Shown: positions 34,269-43,339, numbered from the stretch's first letter. The stretch: 46,816 bases of DNA from Massilia sp. HP4 (GCF_005222695.1 NZ_STGG01000039.1:1-46816), one strand, 5' to 3'. Notes: generated from the sequence alone by a model not told the origin. Numbers and translations: made by a program.

Positions 34269-34880
34269 TCAGGCCCGCGCCTGGCCCTTGCGCCGGCGGG
34301 CAAACCACCCCGCCAACACGCCCAGACCGGCCAGCGCGGCGCTCGACGGCTCCGGCACTTCGACCAGCAGGCCGGTCGAGCCCGCGCATTCGGGGAATTC
34401 CATGCCGCAGCCATCCGGCTGGTCGCTACGCGCTACGCTCACCGTGAACAGCGACCCAACGCTCTCCATCGCAAAATCGGACTCACCGTTATTGGCGGAA
34501 ATCCAACCGCTGAGCATACCATCAGGCAGGAAGGTCAGATCGAGCGCAATGTGATCGTGAAACATCTTCGGCTTGCTGCGGTAGCCGAAGTCGATCAGGT
34601 TGACGCCCTTCTGGGGAGCGTCCTTGGCGCCGTACCAGTAATGCAGGGACAGCAGGCTGTCCTGCTCGAAGTCGCAGGAGCCGCCGTAATTGCAGTCGTT
34701 CATGATGTCCAGGGTAAGTTTTCCCTGGCGTACAGCATTGTCGGAGAACACGAGCCTCAAGTTCAGGTTGGCAGGCATCGCGCTGGAAGCATCGATTTGC
34801 TGCCAGGTGTAGGTAACGGCAGCTTCCGCCGGCTGGGCCAGCAATGCGGCCGCGAACAACAGTGGGGTGAAACGCAACAT
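34269..34880 (-). CDS. Exported PEP-CTERM-anchored protein
   Basis: A 203-residue secreted protein. A signal peptide (MLRFTPLLFAAALLAQPAEA) precedes a beta-rich middle with DCNYGGSCDFEQDSLLSLHY. The C-terminal sorting signal reads VPEPSSAALAGLGVLAGW followed by FARRRKGQ, that is PEP, hydrophobic helix and basic tail. In exosortase-containing bacteria this tail directs proteins to the cell envelope and is trimmed by exosortase EpsH. The ATG at 34880 is favoured over one six bases upstream because AAGGAG is seven bases from it. A sigma-54-like promoter lies just upstream. The role of the middle is unknown. Confidence 0.88.
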   Translation of the reverse strand: MLRFTPLLFAAALLAQPAEAAVTYTWQQIDASSAMPANLNLRLVFSDNAVRQGKLTLDIMNDCNYGGSCDFEQDSLLSLHYWYGAKDAPQKGVNLIDFGYRSKPKMFHDHIALDLTFLPDGMLSGWISANNGESDFAMESVGSLFTVSVARSDQPDGCGMEFPECAGSTGLLVEVPEPSSAALAGLGVLAGWFARRRKGQARA

Positions 34881-34913
34881 CGTCATGCTCCTTAGGGTTA
34901 CTCACCATGGATG

Positions 34914-34929
34914 AGCAAGAAGTGGGCCT
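34914..34929 (-). promoter_or_regulatory. Candidate sigma-54 (-24/-12) promoter of the PEP-CTERM gene
   Basis: On the minus strand AGGCCCACTTCTTGCT matches nine of the twelve defined positions of the RpoN consensus, including the invariant GG and GC exactly ten bases apart. It lies about 34 bases before the start. Many PEP-CTERM genes are known to be driven by PrsK/PrsR with sigma-54. Confidence 0.5.
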
Positions 34930-35069
34930 AAGATATATCCAGCCAGCATCTCATTGATTTCACAAGTAATTTTCTAGTCGATGTAAATACCTTTGGAGGC
35001 GACTGTTAAATTTCTCGACAACCTGCCGAATTAACTAGTCCAAAAGGTGGATCATCGCGCCACTGAGTT

Positions 35070-35092
35070 TTGATGTATCCTGAATGCATCTT
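35070..35092. promoter_or_regulatory. NsrR-like operator before nnrS
   Basis: The 23-base stretch holds GATGTAT (35072-35078) and ATGCATC (35084-35090) followed by TT. It agrees with most defined positions of the NsrR consensus (arms AAGATGYAT and ATRCATCTT, 11-1-11). It lies 14 bases before the nnrS start, so NO-relieved repression is likely. Confidence 0.65.
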
Positions 35093-35106
35093 AATAGGAG
35101 GACCGC

Positions 35107-36303
35107 ATGCGCTCCGCTCCCGCCACCGATACCTTCCAGCCCCAGCCGCACCTGGCCTCGCCCGACGCTGCGCTGTGGCGGCTGGGCTTTCGCCCCTTCT
35201 ACCTGCTGGCCGCCGCCTTCGCCGCGGTGGCGGTGCCGGCCTGGCTGCTGGCCTACCTGGGCCTGATGCCGCAGGGACCGGTCGACCTGCTGTGGCACAT
35301 CCACGAAATGGTGTTCGGCTTCGCGGTGGCGGTGGTCGCCGGCTTCCTGCTCACGGCGGTCCAGAACTGGACCGGGCTGGCCACGCCGCGCGGGCGCAGC
35401 CTGCAGGCGTTGGTCGTGTTGTGGATCGCCGGGCGCTGCGCCGCCCTCGGCGCCCCGCCTTTGCTGTACGCGCTGGTCGACGTGGCCTTCCTGTTCGCGG
35501 TGGCCGGCAGCATCCTGCGCCTGCTGCTGCGCGCGAACAATCGCCGCAACCTGCCGATCTGCGGCGTCATCGCGCTGCTGGGCATGTGCAACCTGGTATT
35601 CCACCTGGCGCTGAACGGCGTGCTCGCGGTCTCGCCACTCGCCCCGGTGCATGGCGCGATCCTGCTGCTGGTGCTGCTGGTGGCCGTCATTGGGGGGCGG
35701 GTCGGGCCCATGTTCACCCGCAACGGCGCACCGGGTAGCCGGGCGCACAACATCCCGCGTCTCGACCTGGCCTGCGTCGCCGCGATCGCGCTGCTGGCCG
35801 TGTGCTGGCTGGCCACGGCGCCCGGCTGGGCGACCCTGGCCGCCGGCAGCGCCGCATTCATGTTGAATGCTGCGCGCTTCATCCTGTGGGATCCGCTGTC
35901 GACCCTGCGCACGCCGCTGCTGTGGTCGTTCCACCTGTCGTACGCGTTGCTGGTGGCCGGGCTACTGGCCCTCGGCCTGGCGGGCATCGGTATCGTCAGC
36001 GGCAGCGCGGCCCTGCACCTGCTCGCGGCCGGCGCCATGACCGGCATGATCGGCGCCATGATCACCCGCACCGCGCGCGGCCATACCGGCCGCACCCTGC
36101 AGGCCGGGCGCCCTGAGGTCGCCATGTTCCTGCTGCTGCCGCTGGCGGTGGCGGCGCGCCTGGCCGCCAACCTGTTCGACGGACCGGCGCGCGGCCATGC
36201 GCTGACGTTGTCGGCGGTGCTATGGTCGCTGGCCTTCGTCGTCTACCTGCTGCGCTACGCGCCCTGGCTCACGCAGCCCCGTCTCGACGGCAAGCCGGGT
36301 TGA
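35107..36303 (+). CDS. nnrS: NnrS-family haem/copper membrane protein
   Basis: A 398-residue membrane protein with about twelve helices and a short polar N-terminus. Landmarks are WRLGFRPFYLLAAAFAAVAV, a histidine pair in LLWHIHEMVFGFAVAVVAGF, WTGLATPRGR, HGAILLLVLLVAVIGGR, GPMFTRNG and MTGMIGAMITRTARGHTGR. These fit the NnrS family, whose members protect from nitric oxide and nitrosative stress. AGGAGG lies seven bases before the ATG. A palindrome resembling NsrR sites overlaps the promoter. The truncated-haemoglobin gene starts five bases after its stop, so the two make an NO-response operon. Confidence 0.92.
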   Translation: MRSAPATDTFQPQPHLASPDAALWRLGFRPFYLLAAAFAAVAVPAWLLAYLGLMPQGPVDLLWHIHEMVFGFAVAVVAGFLLTAVQNWTGLATPRGRSLQALVVLWIAGRCAALGAPPLLYALVDVAFLFAVAGSILRLLLRANNRRNLPICGVIALLGMCNLVFHLALNGVLAVSPLAPVHGAILLLVLLVAVIGGRVGPMFTRNGAPGSRAHNIPRLDLACVAAIALLAVCWLATAPGWATLAAGSAAFMLNAARFILWDPLSTLRTPLLWSFHLSYALLVAGLLALGLAGIGIVSGSAALHLLAAGAMTGMIGAMITRTARGHTGRTLQAGRPEVAMFLLLPLAVAARLAANLFDGPARGHALTLSAVLWSLAFVVYLLRYAPWLTQPRLDGKPG

Positions 36304-36308
36304 TTGCC

Positions 36309-36698
36309 ATGGATAGCACGAGATCCTTCCCGCTCCCGCTCGACCGCCCGGCCCTGGTCACGCTGGTCGATGCCTTCTACGACGAGGTAAGGTACGACGC
36401 GCTGCTCGGCCCCGTGTTCGCCGACGCGATTGCCGACGGCGCCTGGGACCACCACAAGCAGCGCATGGTGTCGTTCTGGAGTACCGCGATGCTCGGCGCG
36501 CGCGAATTTCGCGGCAATGTCTTCGGCAAGCACCAGGCCATGCCGCAGCTCACGCCCGAGCACTTCGCGCGCTGGCTGGCCCTATTCAGCGCCCGTGCCC
36601 ATGCGCTGTTCGCGCACGACGATGCCGAGGCCCTGCTGGACGCGGCGCGCGGCATGGCGCGCGGCCTGCAGATCGGCTTGTTCGGCCGGGCCGCCTGA
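36309..36698 (+). CDS. Group III truncated haemoglobin-like protein
   Basis: A 129-residue protein of the truncated globin fold. The N-terminal helix reads RPALVTLVDAFYDEVRYDALLGPVF. The region WDHHKQRMVSFWSTAMLGA and the later FGKHQAMPQLTPEHFARWLALF include the histidines expected near the haem, the likely proximal one being in GKHQAMP. Bacterial group III globins are often found with NO-response genes and are thought to bind O2 or NO. The gene starts five bases after nnrS with no clear Shine-Dalgarno, so translational coupling is likely. Confidence 0.88.
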   Translation: MDSTRSFPLPLDRPALVTLVDAFYDEVRYDALLGPVFADAIADGAWDHHKQRMVSFWSTAMLGAREFRGNVFGKHQAMPQLTPEHFARWLALFSARAHALFAHDDAEALLDAARGMARGLQIGLFGRAA

Positions 36699-36714
36699 GC
36701 GGTGGCCAGGCTAC

Positions 36715-37011
36715 TCAATCGGCCGGGGTGAACTTGCGCACCGAGACCGGCCGGTCGACCAGTGCCGGCAGGTCGGCCACCAGCGCCGCCATGTGGGTGC
36801 TGGCGTCGTGCAGGGCCACTGCCTCGGCGTCGCGCCAGTATTCGACCATGACGAATTCGCGTGGATCGTCGTGGGATTGGTGCAGCTCGTACAGGATGCA
36901 GCCGGCCTCCTTGCGGGTCTCGAGCGCCATCGCGCGCAGGCGCTGCGCAAGCGCTTCCTCCTGGCCCGCCTGGGCATGGAGCGTCGCGATGATCGTTACT
37001 TGCTGGGTCAT
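36715..37011 (-). CDS. ABM-family putative quinol monooxygenase (YgiN-like)
   Basis: A 98-residue protein of the dimeric alpha-beta-barrel antibiotic-biosynthesis-monooxygenase fold. Visible family elements are VTIIATLHAQAGQEEALAQR, EAGCILYELHQSHDDPREFV and MVEYWRDAEAVALHDASTHM. Such enzymes (YgiN, ActVA-Orf6) oxidise quinols or aromatic substrates without cofactor; other family members degrade haem, which the length and motifs here do not decide. The gene is convergent with the globin gene, and its promoter region lies beside that of a small exported protein on the other strand. Confidence 0.85.
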   Translation of the reverse strand: MTQQVTIIATLHAQAGQEEALAQRLRAMALETRKEAGCILYELHQSHDDPREFVMVEYWRDAEAVALHDASTHMAALVADLPALVDRPVSVRKFTPAD

Positions 37012-37126
37012 GATATTCCTTCTCGGTCAAGGCGCGCCACGGGCCGGATTGCCTGGCGCCGCCGATCCTGCAGTATAGGCATTCCACCGTGACTGCGCTG
37101 GCAGCCCCCGATTTCCACTCTGGCAT

Positions 37127-37150
37127 CGGCTTCACCTATAATCGAAGCCG
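37127..37150 (+). promoter_or_regulatory. Promoter with inverted repeat around the -10 box
   Basis: A consensus -10 TATAAT (37137-37142) lies between CGGCTTC (37127-37133) and GAAGCCG (37144-37150), a perfect 7-bp inverted repeat. It stands 50 bases before the exported-protein gene. A bound repressor here would block the polymerase. Confidence 0.5.
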
Positions 37151-37191
37151 CCCCGCGATGGGGCACGCTTCTACCAGACCCAAGGAATCCA

Positions 37192-37647
37192 ATGAAAGCC
37201 CTGCCACTTGCCGTACTGCTCCTCGCCTCCGGTTCCGCGCTTGCCGACGATGCCGCGCTCCTGAAATGCCGCACCATCACCGACGTCGGCGCGCGCGTGG
37301 CCTGCTATGACGCGATTCCCGTCGGCGTCGCCAAGCCGGCAGCCGCTGCCGCCGTGGCTGCACCGGCGGCCAAGCCTGAAGAGAATTTTGGCCTGGAAGC
37401 GGTCAAGCAGCGCGAGGCGCAGCCCAAGTCGGTCCAGAGCACGATCGTCGGCGAATTCGCGGGCTGGGGTCCCGGCACGCAGATCCGCCTGGCCAATGGC
37501 CAGGTGTGGCGCATCGTCGACGGCAGCGAGGCGGTCCTGCCGCGCCGCAGCGATGTCAAGGTCAGTATCGAGCGCAATATGTTCGGCACCATCTTCCTGC
37601 GGGTGGATGGCACCAATAACTCGGCCAAGGTGCGGCGCGTCCAGTAA
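37192..37647 (+). CDS. Small exported hypothetical protein
   Basis: A 151-residue protein with a signal peptide (MKALPLAVLLLASGSALA). An N-terminal motif with two cysteines (LKCRTITDVGARVACYDAI) resembles the C-x(10-12)-CYD element found in several periplasmic proteins of Proteobacteria. An alanine/proline-rich linker follows (about 45-62). The C-terminal beta-rich domain reads STIVGEFAGWGPGTQIRLAN, then QVWRIVDGSEAVL, and NMFGTIFLRVDGTNNSAKVR. No precise function is known. AAGGA is well placed before the ATG. It has a consensus -10 promoter inside an inverted repeat and ends next to the convergent GNAT gene. Confidence 0.85.
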   Translation: MKALPLAVLLLASGSALADDAALLKCRTITDVGARVACYDAIPVGVAKPAAAAAVAAPAAKPEENFGLEAVKQREAQPKSVQSTIVGEFAGWGPGTQIRLANGQVWRIVDGSEAVLPRRSDVKVSIERNMFGTIFLRVDGTNNSAKVRRVQ

Positions 37648-38139
37648 TCAGGCCGGCCCGCGCGCCATGTAGACGGCGCCAGGCGGATACGTAAGCAGGC
37701 CCGGATCGTTCGTCGCCCGCGCCGCGAAGCCGAAACCGCTCCAGAAGCGCGTGCTGTCCTGGACCGAGACCAGAGCCGCATGCGCCAGTCCCAGTCCCCG
37801 TCCGCGCTCGAGCATGTCCGCGACCAGCGTGCGCGCCAGCCCACGCCCCAGCGCACGCGGATCGACCGCCAGGTCGTGCAGGTACAGGGTATCGGCATTT
37901 GGCGCCACGGCGAATGGCGCGCCCAGGTCGGTCACCCGGCCGAGGCGCGACGGATAGGCGAACAGGTAGCCGCACACGCCGTCTGCGTCGCAGGCGGCCA
38001 GGCAGGTGGCGGGCGCCGCGGCGAGCCGTGCAAGCAGCACGCCGGCCGCTTCCTGCATGGAGGGCGGATAACAGGCCGCCTGCACGCGCAGTACGGCCTC
38101 GAGGTCGGCGGGTTGCAGCGGGCGAACGGTGATCTGCAT
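37648..38139 (-). CDS. GNAT-family N-acetyltransferase
   Basis: About 163 residues with the GNAT fold: N-terminal MQITVRPLQPADLEAVLRVQ, substrate region DGVCGYLFAYPSRLG, then the acetyl-CoA motif A LYLHDLAVDPRALGRGLART (RxxGxG/A-type with DPRALGRGL), and C-terminal FWSGFGFAARATNDPGLLTYPPGAVYMARG. Typical of single-domain acetyltransferases acting on small molecules or protein N-termini. The start at 38139 is chosen because MQITVRP is the usual beginning; the upstream ATG (38172) adds an unlikely hydrophobic leader. Substrate unknown. It is convergent with the exported protein gene and divergent from purU. Confidence 0.88.
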   Translation of the reverse strand: MQITVRPLQPADLEAVLRVQAACYPPSMQEAAGVLLARLAAAPATCLAACDADGVCGYLFAYPSRLGRVTDLGAPFAVAPNADTLYLHDLAVDPRALGRGLARTLVADMLERGRGLGLAHAALVSVQDSTRFWSGFGFAARATNDPGLLTYPPGAVYMARGPA

Positions 38140-38350
38140 GAACGGTAGCGCAAAAGGCGCGCATGGTAACACGGCAGGCGTGCACGCTTGACGCCGGGCG
38201 TCTCATCCCTCATTCTATATATTCTGACAACATCGCCTCGCCAGCGCCGCCGACCGGGCCGCGCAGGGCTCCACGACTGCTCCCGGCCCACCTGGCCGGT
38301 AGCGCACCGGGACCGGCATTCGACGTGCCCCTAACCGACAGGAACGACAC

Positions 38351-39241
38351 ATGAGCAGCATCGCCCCGGCGCCCGCCGGCCGCATCGAATACATCCTCAA
38401 CGCCAGCTGCCCGGCCGGCACCGGCATCGTGGCCGCCGTGGCTACCTTCCTCGCCGAACGCGACTGCTATATCTGCGCGCTGGAACAGTTCGACGACGAC
38501 TCGACCGCGCGCTTCTTCATGCGCGCCGTGTTTCGCCAGCAAGAACACTCGCCGCCGATCGAGCAGATCCGCGACGAATTCGCCAGCCTGGTCGGCGGCC
38601 GCCTCGACATGCAGTGGAAGATGTTCGACCCGCTCGATCCGGTACGCACCGTGATCATGGTCTCCAAGACCGACCACTGCCTGGACGACCTGCTGTACCG
38701 CCGCCGCAACGGCGAACTGAATATGCAGATCACGGCCGTGGTATCGAACCACCTCGACCTGCGCCCGATGGTCGAGCGCGAAGGCATTCGCTTCGTATTC
38801 CTGCCCGTCACCAAAGACAACAAGGCGCAGCAAGAAGAGCGCCTGTTCGAGATCTTCGAAGAGACCGGGTCAGAACTCGTGATCCTGGCACGCTATATGC
38901 AAATCCTGTCGGACGCGCTGGCGCGGCGCCTGGCCGGCAAGTGCATTAATATCCACCACTCCTTCCTGCCCGGCTTCAAGGGCGCCAAGCCCTACCAGCA
39001 AGCCTTCGACCGCGGGGTCAAGCTGATCGGCGCCACCGCCCACTACGCCACGCCCGACCTCGACGAAGGCCCGATCATCGAACAGGTACTGACCCGGGTC
39101 GACCACAACTACCGGGTCGACCAGCTGACCCGGGTCGGCCGCGACAACGAATGCCTGGCGCTGGCGACGGCCGTCAAGTTCCATATCGAGCGCCGCGTCT
39201 TTGTGGACGGCAACAAGACGGTGGTGTTCCGCGGACCCTGA
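38351..39241 (+). CDS. purU: Formyltetrahydrofolate deformylase
   Basis: A 296-residue enzyme that hydrolyses 10-formyl-tetrahydrofolate to formate and tetrahydrofolate, supplying formate for purine synthesis and balancing one-carbon units. An N-terminal ACT domain (about residues 12-90; ILNASCPAGTGIVAAVATFL) precedes the formyltransferase domain (about 95-290). The catalytic centre is visible as INIHHSFLPGFKGAKPYQQA with the Asn-His pair and the later aspartate in AHYATPDLDEGPIIEQ. AGGA eight bases before the ATG supports the start. It ends 97 bases before the pao-type genes; paired hairpins lie in that gap. Confidence 0.94.
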   Translation: MSSIAPAPAGRIEYILNASCPAGTGIVAAVATFLAERDCYICALEQFDDDSTARFFMRAVFRQQEHSPPIEQIRDEFASLVGGRLDMQWKMFDPLDPVRTVIMVSKTDHCLDDLLYRRRNGELNMQITAVVSNHLDLRPMVEREGIRFVFLPVTKDNKAQQEERLFEIFEETGSELVILARYMQILSDALARRLAGKCINIHHSFLPGFKGAKPYQQAFDRGVKLIGATAHYATPDLDEGPIIEQVLTRVDHNYRVDQLTRVGRDNECLALATAVKFHIERRVFVDGNKTVVFRGP

Positions 39242-39263
39242 GCAAAAAAGCAAGTAAGCTCAG

Positions 39264-39291
39264 GGTTAGGTGCGTCACCTAACCGTGACGC
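39264..39291 (+). promoter_or_regulatory. Overlapping alternative hairpins before paoA
   Basis: GGTTAGGTG (39264-39272) and CACCTAACC (39276-39284) form a perfect 9-bp inverted repeat with a 3-base loop. GCGTCAC (39272-39278) and GTGACGC (39285-39291) form a perfect 7-bp one with a 6-base loop. They share bases 39272-39284, so only one can fold at a time. No T-run follows. They may be an RNA switch or a DNA operator. Confidence 0.55.
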
Positions 39292-39338
39292 CCTGCCCCC
39301 ACGGGTAAGGTCATGGCTTCTCATAGAGGGGAATGACC

Positions 39339-39869
39339 ATGGAACTTCACCAGCAGTATCCGGTCCGCCTGCGTATCAACGGGCAAGACCGCGAATTCAA
39401 TGTCGAGTCCTGGGTGACCTTGCTTGACCTGTTGCGCGAACGCGCAGGCATGACCGGCACCAAGAAGGGCTGCGACCAGGGACAATGCGGCGCCTGCACG
39501 GTACTGGTGGACGGCAAGCGCATCAATTCCTGCCTGACCCTCGCCGTCATGCAGGACGGCAAAGAGATCACCACGGTCGAGGGCCTGGCCAGCGGCGAAG
39601 ACCTGCACCCGATCCAGCAAGCCTTCATCGACTGCGACGCCTTCCAGTGCGGCTACTGTACCCCCGGTCAGCTGTGTTCGGCCGTAGGCCTGATGAACGA
39701 AGGCCAGGCACACACGCGCAACGACGTGCGTGAACTCATGAGCGGCAATATCTGCCGCTGCGGCGCCTATCCGCAGATCGCCGAAGCGGTGGTCCAGGTC
39801 ATGGACCTGCGCAAGAACCAGGACACTGGCGCCAAGCCGGCCTTCACGACCGGGGCGGTGCTGGCATGA
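39339..39869 (+). CDS. paoA: Aldehyde dehydrogenase, 2Fe-2S subunit (PaoA-like)
   Basis: A 176-residue iron-sulphur subunit of a xanthine-oxidase-family molybdoenzyme. The plant-type ferredoxin part carries [20 protein letters not shown] followed by INSC. The second [2Fe-2S] domain carries [16 protein letters not shown] and [12 protein letters not shown]. There is no Tat signal, unlike E. coli PaoA, so this complex should act in the cytoplasm. The ATG at 39339 is preferred because AGGGGA lies six bases before it; one six bases earlier abuts the ribosome site. It overlaps the next subunit by four bases. Confidence 0.92.
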   Translation: MELHQQYPVRLRINGQDREFNVESWVTLLDLLRERAGMTGTKKGCDQGQCGACTVLVDGKRINSCLTLAVMQDGKEITTVEGLASGEDLHPIQQAFIDCDAFQCGYCTPGQLCSAVGLMNEGQAHTRNDVRELMSGNICRCGAYPQIAEAVVQVMDLRKNQDTGAKPAFTTGAVLA

Positions 39870-40900
39870 ACCCATTCACCTTTACCCAAGCCCGTGACCT
39901 CGACAGCGTGCTGGCGGCCTTGAACGGCGGCCAATCGCGCCCGATCGCAGGCGGCACCAACCTGCTCGACCTGATGAAGGAAGGCGTGATGCGCCCTTCG
40001 CAGCTGGTCGACATCAATGGCCTGGATCTGGACCGGATCGATGCCGGCGAGGATGGCGGCCTGCTGCTGGGCGCCCTCGCCCGCAATGCCGATACCGCCT
40101 ACCATCGGCTGGTGCGCGAACGCTTTCCGCTGCTGTCGAGCGCGATCCTGGCCGGCGCCTCGCCCCAATTGCGCAATATGGCGAGCAATGGCGGCAACCT
40201 GATGCAGCGTACTCGCTGCGTCTACTTCTACGACGTCGGCACCGCCTGCAACAAGCGCGAACCGGGTACCGGCTGCCCGGCCAGGGACGGCGTCAACCGC
40301 CAGCACGCGATCCTGGGCACCAGCGAGACCTGCATCGCCACCCACCCTTCCGATATGTGCGTGGCGCTGCGCGCGCTGGACGCGGTCGTGCACGTGCAGT
40401 CGAGCGGCGGCAAGCGGCAGATCCCGTTCGCCGACTTCCATCGCCTGCCCGAAGACCGTCCCGAGATCGACAACACGCTGCAGCCCGGTGAACTGATCAC
40501 CCACATCGGCGTGCCGCAGGCCGACCGCTTTATCGACCACAGCGCCTACATCAAGGTGCGCGACCGCCTGTCCTACGCCTTTGCGCTGGTATCGGTGGCG
40601 GCGGCTCTCGACCTGGGCGCCGACGGCACGATCAAGGCTGCGCGCATCGCCCTGGGCGGCGTGGCCCATAAACCGTGGCGGGTCGAGGCGGCCGAGGAAC
40701 GGCTCGTGGGCCAGGCCGCCGGCGAGGCTGCGTTTGCTGCCGCGGCCGACGCCATCCTGCAAGGCGCACGCGGCTACGGCCACAACGACTTCAAGCTGGC
40801 GCTGGCGAAGAACGCCATCGTCCAGGCCTTGACCACCGCCGCCCGCGGCACCGACGTCGCAAGCGGCGGCGCGCCCAATCCAGAAGGAGACCGAGCATGA
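39866..40900 (+). CDS. paoB: Aldehyde dehydrogenase, FAD subunit (PaoB-like)
   Basis: A 344-residue FAD-binding subunit. The flavin-binding loop [20 protein letters not shown] and the later [20 protein letters not shown] fit the CO-dehydrogenase medium-subunit family. A set of cysteines ([42 protein letters not shown]) matches the extra [4Fe-4S] cluster of E. coli PaoB, which distinguishes this branch from ordinary xanthine dehydrogenases. The C-terminal CO_deh_flav_C domain has [18 protein letters not shown]. Start and stop overlap both neighbours (ATGA), so the operon is tightly coupled. Confidence 0.92.
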   Translation: MNPFTFTQARDLDSVLAALNGGQSRPIAGGTNLLDLMKEGVMRPSQLVDINGLDLDRIDAGEDGGLLLGALARNADTAYHRLVRERFPLLSSAILAGASPQLRNMASNGGNLMQRTRCVYFYDVGTACNKREPGTGCPARDGVNRQHAILGTSETCIATHPSDMCVALRALDAVVHVQSSGGKRQIPFADFHRLPEDRPEIDNTLQPGELITHIGVPQADRFIDHSAYIKVRDRLSYAFALVSVAAALDLGADGTIKAARIALGGVAHKPWRVEAAEERLVGQAAGEAAFAAAADAILQGARGYGHNDFKLALAKNAIVQALTTAARGTDVASGGAPNPEGDRA

Positions 40901-43209
40901 CCGACCTGATTCCAGAACTGCGCGCGCCGAGCGCGCCGGCCGGCACCGGTCGGGTAAAAACCGGCATGGCCGTCTCGCGCGTCGACGGCCGCGCCAAGGT
41001 CACCGGCCAGGCCCAGTACGCGGCCGAGTACTTCGCACCCGACCTGTGCTACGGCGTGGTCGTGAGCAGCACCGTGGCCAAGGGCCGCATCACCGCCATC
41101 GACACCGTCGACGCCCTCACCTCGCACGGCGTGATCTCGGTGATGACACACGAGAACCGCCCCAAGATGCGCTCGTTCGACATCGCCTGGAAGGACATGA
41201 CGGCGCCGGCCGGTTCGCCCTTCCGCCCCCTGTTCTCGGACCAGATCTTCTATAGCGGCCAGCCGGTCGCGCTGGTGATAGCCGACACCTTCGAGGCGGC
41301 GCGCTACGCCGCGTCGCTGGTGCGCGTGCACTACGACGTCGAGGAGCACGAGACCGAGCACCTGCATCGCCTGGACCAGGCTTACGAGCCCAGGAAAATG
41401 AAGGCCGGCTTCACCCCGCCGAGCTCGACCGGCGACGGCGAGAAGGCGTTTGCGAACGCGCCGGTCAAGGTCGACTCGCAGTACTACAACGGGGTCGAGC
41501 ACCATAATCCGATGGAGATGTTCGCCTCGACCGTGATCTATGGCGAGGACGGCCACCTGACCATCTACGACAAGACCCAGAGCTCGCAGAACAGCCGCTG
41601 GTACGTCTCGCACGGCTTTGGGCTGTCGAAGGACAAGGTCACGGTGCGCAATCCGTATGTGGGCGGCGCCTTCGGCTCCGGCCTGCGTCCGCAATACCAG
41701 TTGCCGCTGGCCGTGATGGGCGCCTTGCAGCTCAAGCGCTCGGTGCGCGTGGTGCTCACGCGCCAGCAGATGTTCAGCTTCGGCCACCGTCCCGAGACCT
41801 GGCACCGGATCCGCCTCGGCGCCGACCGTGACGGCACGCTCAAGGCGATCTGGCACGAAGCAATCCAGGAGACCTCGCGCCTCGAGGATTACGTCGAGGT
41901 GATCGTCAACTGGTCGGGCCAGCTGTACGCCTGCCCGGACGTCAAGCTGGGCTACAAGGTGGTGGCGCATGATCGGTTCACACCATTGGACATGCGCGCG
42001 CCCGGCGCCGCCCATGGCGTGCACGCGCTCGAAGTGGCGATGGACGAGCTGGCGCATGAACTCAAGATGGACCCGCTGGCCCTGCGCCTGAAGAACTATA
42101 CCGATGTTTCCCCGATCGAGGACAAGCCGTATTCGACCAAGGAGCTGCGCGAATGCTACCGCCAGGGCGCCGAGCGCTTCGGCTGGGACCGGCGTCCGAT
42201 GGAGCCGCGCTCGATGCGCGACGGCGACGAGCTGGTCGGCTGGGGCATGGCGACCGGGATCTGGGATTCGCTGGTCATGGTGGCGCGCGTCTCGGCCGTG
42301 ATGCATGCCGACGGCCGCCTGGTGGTGAGCAGCGCCGCGACCGACATCGGCACCGGCACCTATACCGCGATGTCGATCGTTGCCGCCGAACAACTGGGCC
42401 TGCCGATGGAGAAGGTGACCTTCCAGCTGGGCGACTCGACCCTGCCGATGGCGCCGATCGAGGGCGGCTCGTCGCATATGGCGACCGTGGGCTCGGGCGT
42501 GCATGGCGCCTGCGAGAAGCTCAAGAAGACGCTGCTCAAGATGGCGGGCGGGATCAAGGATTCGCCGCTGGACGGCGCGCGCCTGCGAGACGTCGAATTC
42601 GGCGACGGCGCCATCTTCCTGAAGAAAGACCCGGCGCAACGGGTCGAGATCTCCGCCGTGCTGCGCGACGCCGGCAAGGACCGCGTGGAGGAGAAATTCT
42701 TCATGACGCCGCAGATGCTCAAGCAGCGCAAATACGCCCGCGCGGTGCACTCGGCCGTGTTCTGCGAAGTGCGCGTCAACGAGAAGCTGGGCATGGTGCG
42801 CGTGACCCGCGTGGTGAGCGCGATCGCGGCCGGCCGCATCATCAGCGCCAAGACGGCAGCCAGCCAGATCAGCGGCGGCGTGGTGTGGGGCATCAGCCAG
42901 GCCCTGCATGAAGAAACCCATACCGATCACAAGTACGGGCGCTTCATGAACCACAACTATGCCGAGTACCATGTGGCGGTCAATGCCGACATCCACGATA
43001 TCGACGTCATCTTCGTGGAAGAGGACGACCGCATCGTGAGCAAGCAGCTCGGCGCCAAGGGCGTGGGCGAGATCGGCATCGTGGGCGTCGCCGCGGCGGT
43101 GTCGAACGCGATCTTCCACGCCACCGGCAAGCGCCTGCGCACCACGCCGATGACGCCGGCCAAGCTGCTGTTGGGCGACCGCGAATTGCCGGTAACCCCG
43201 CCCGTCTGA
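40897..43209 (+). CDS. paoC: Aldehyde dehydrogenase, molybdenum cofactor subunit (PaoC-like)
   Basis: A 770-residue catalytic subunit that oxidises an aldehyde (probably aromatic, as for E. coli PaoABC) to a carboxylate at a molybdenum centre. It has the usual two domains. Motifs include [80 protein letters not shown] and the active-site glutamate in [24 protein letters not shown] precedes the ATG. A PaoD/XdhC-like cofactor-insertion factor is not seen after it. A hairpin follows at 43231-43256. Confidence 0.93.
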   Translation: MTDLIPELRAPSAPAGTGRVKTGMAVSRVDGRAKVTGQAQYAAEYFAPDLCYGVVVSSTVAKGRITAIDTVDALTSHGVISVMTHENRPKMRSFDIAWKDMTAPAGSPFRPLFSDQIFYSGQPVALVIADTFEAARYAASLVRVHYDVEEHETEHLHRLDQAYEPRKMKAGFTPPSSTGDGEKAFANAPVKVDSQYYNGVEHHNPMEMFASTVIYGEDGHLTIYDKTQSSQNSRWYVSHGFGLSKDKVTVRNPYVGGAFGSGLRPQYQLPLAVMGALQLKRSVRVVLTRQQMFSFGHRPETWHRIRLGADRDGTLKAIWHEAIQETSRLEDYVEVIVNWSGQLYACPDVKLGYKVVAHDRFTPLDMRAPGAAHGVHALEVAMDELAHELKMDPLALRLKNYTDVSPIEDKPYSTKELRECYRQGAERFGWDRRPMEPRSMRDGDELVGWGMATGIWDSLVMVARVSAVMHADGRLVVSSAATDIGTGTYTAMSIVAAEQLGLPMEKVTFQLGDSTLPMAPIEGGSSHMATVGSGVHGACEKLKKTLLKMAGGIKDSPLDGARLRDVEFGDGAIFLKKDPAQRVEISAVLRDAGKDRVEEKFFMTPQMLKQRKYARAVHSAVFCEVRVNEKLGMVRVTRVVSAIAAGRIISAKTAASQISGGVVWGISQALHEETHTDHKYGRFMNHNYAEYHVAVNADIHDIDVIFVEEDDRIVSKQLGAKGVGEIGIVGVAAAVSNAIFHATGKRLRTTPMTPAKLLLGDRELPVTPPV

Positions 43210-43230
43210 GCGGCGCCTTACTCGAACCTT

Positions 43231-43256
43231 ACGCCGGCGGGTCGCACCGCCGGCGT
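43231..43256 (+). terminator. Hairpin terminator after the aldehyde dehydrogenase genes
   Basis: ACGCCGGCGG (43231-43240) pairs perfectly with CCGCCGGCGT (43247-43256) around a 6-base loop. Downstream is TGTCATTTTC, a weak T-run, so termination is likely but not strong. Confidence 0.65.
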
Positions 43257-43339
43257 TGTCATTTTCGAATTTTCCGCTTACCGCATGCCGCTTTTGCCGG
43301 CCCTCGTTCCTCCTATGCGACATACGTATTTCCACGTAG

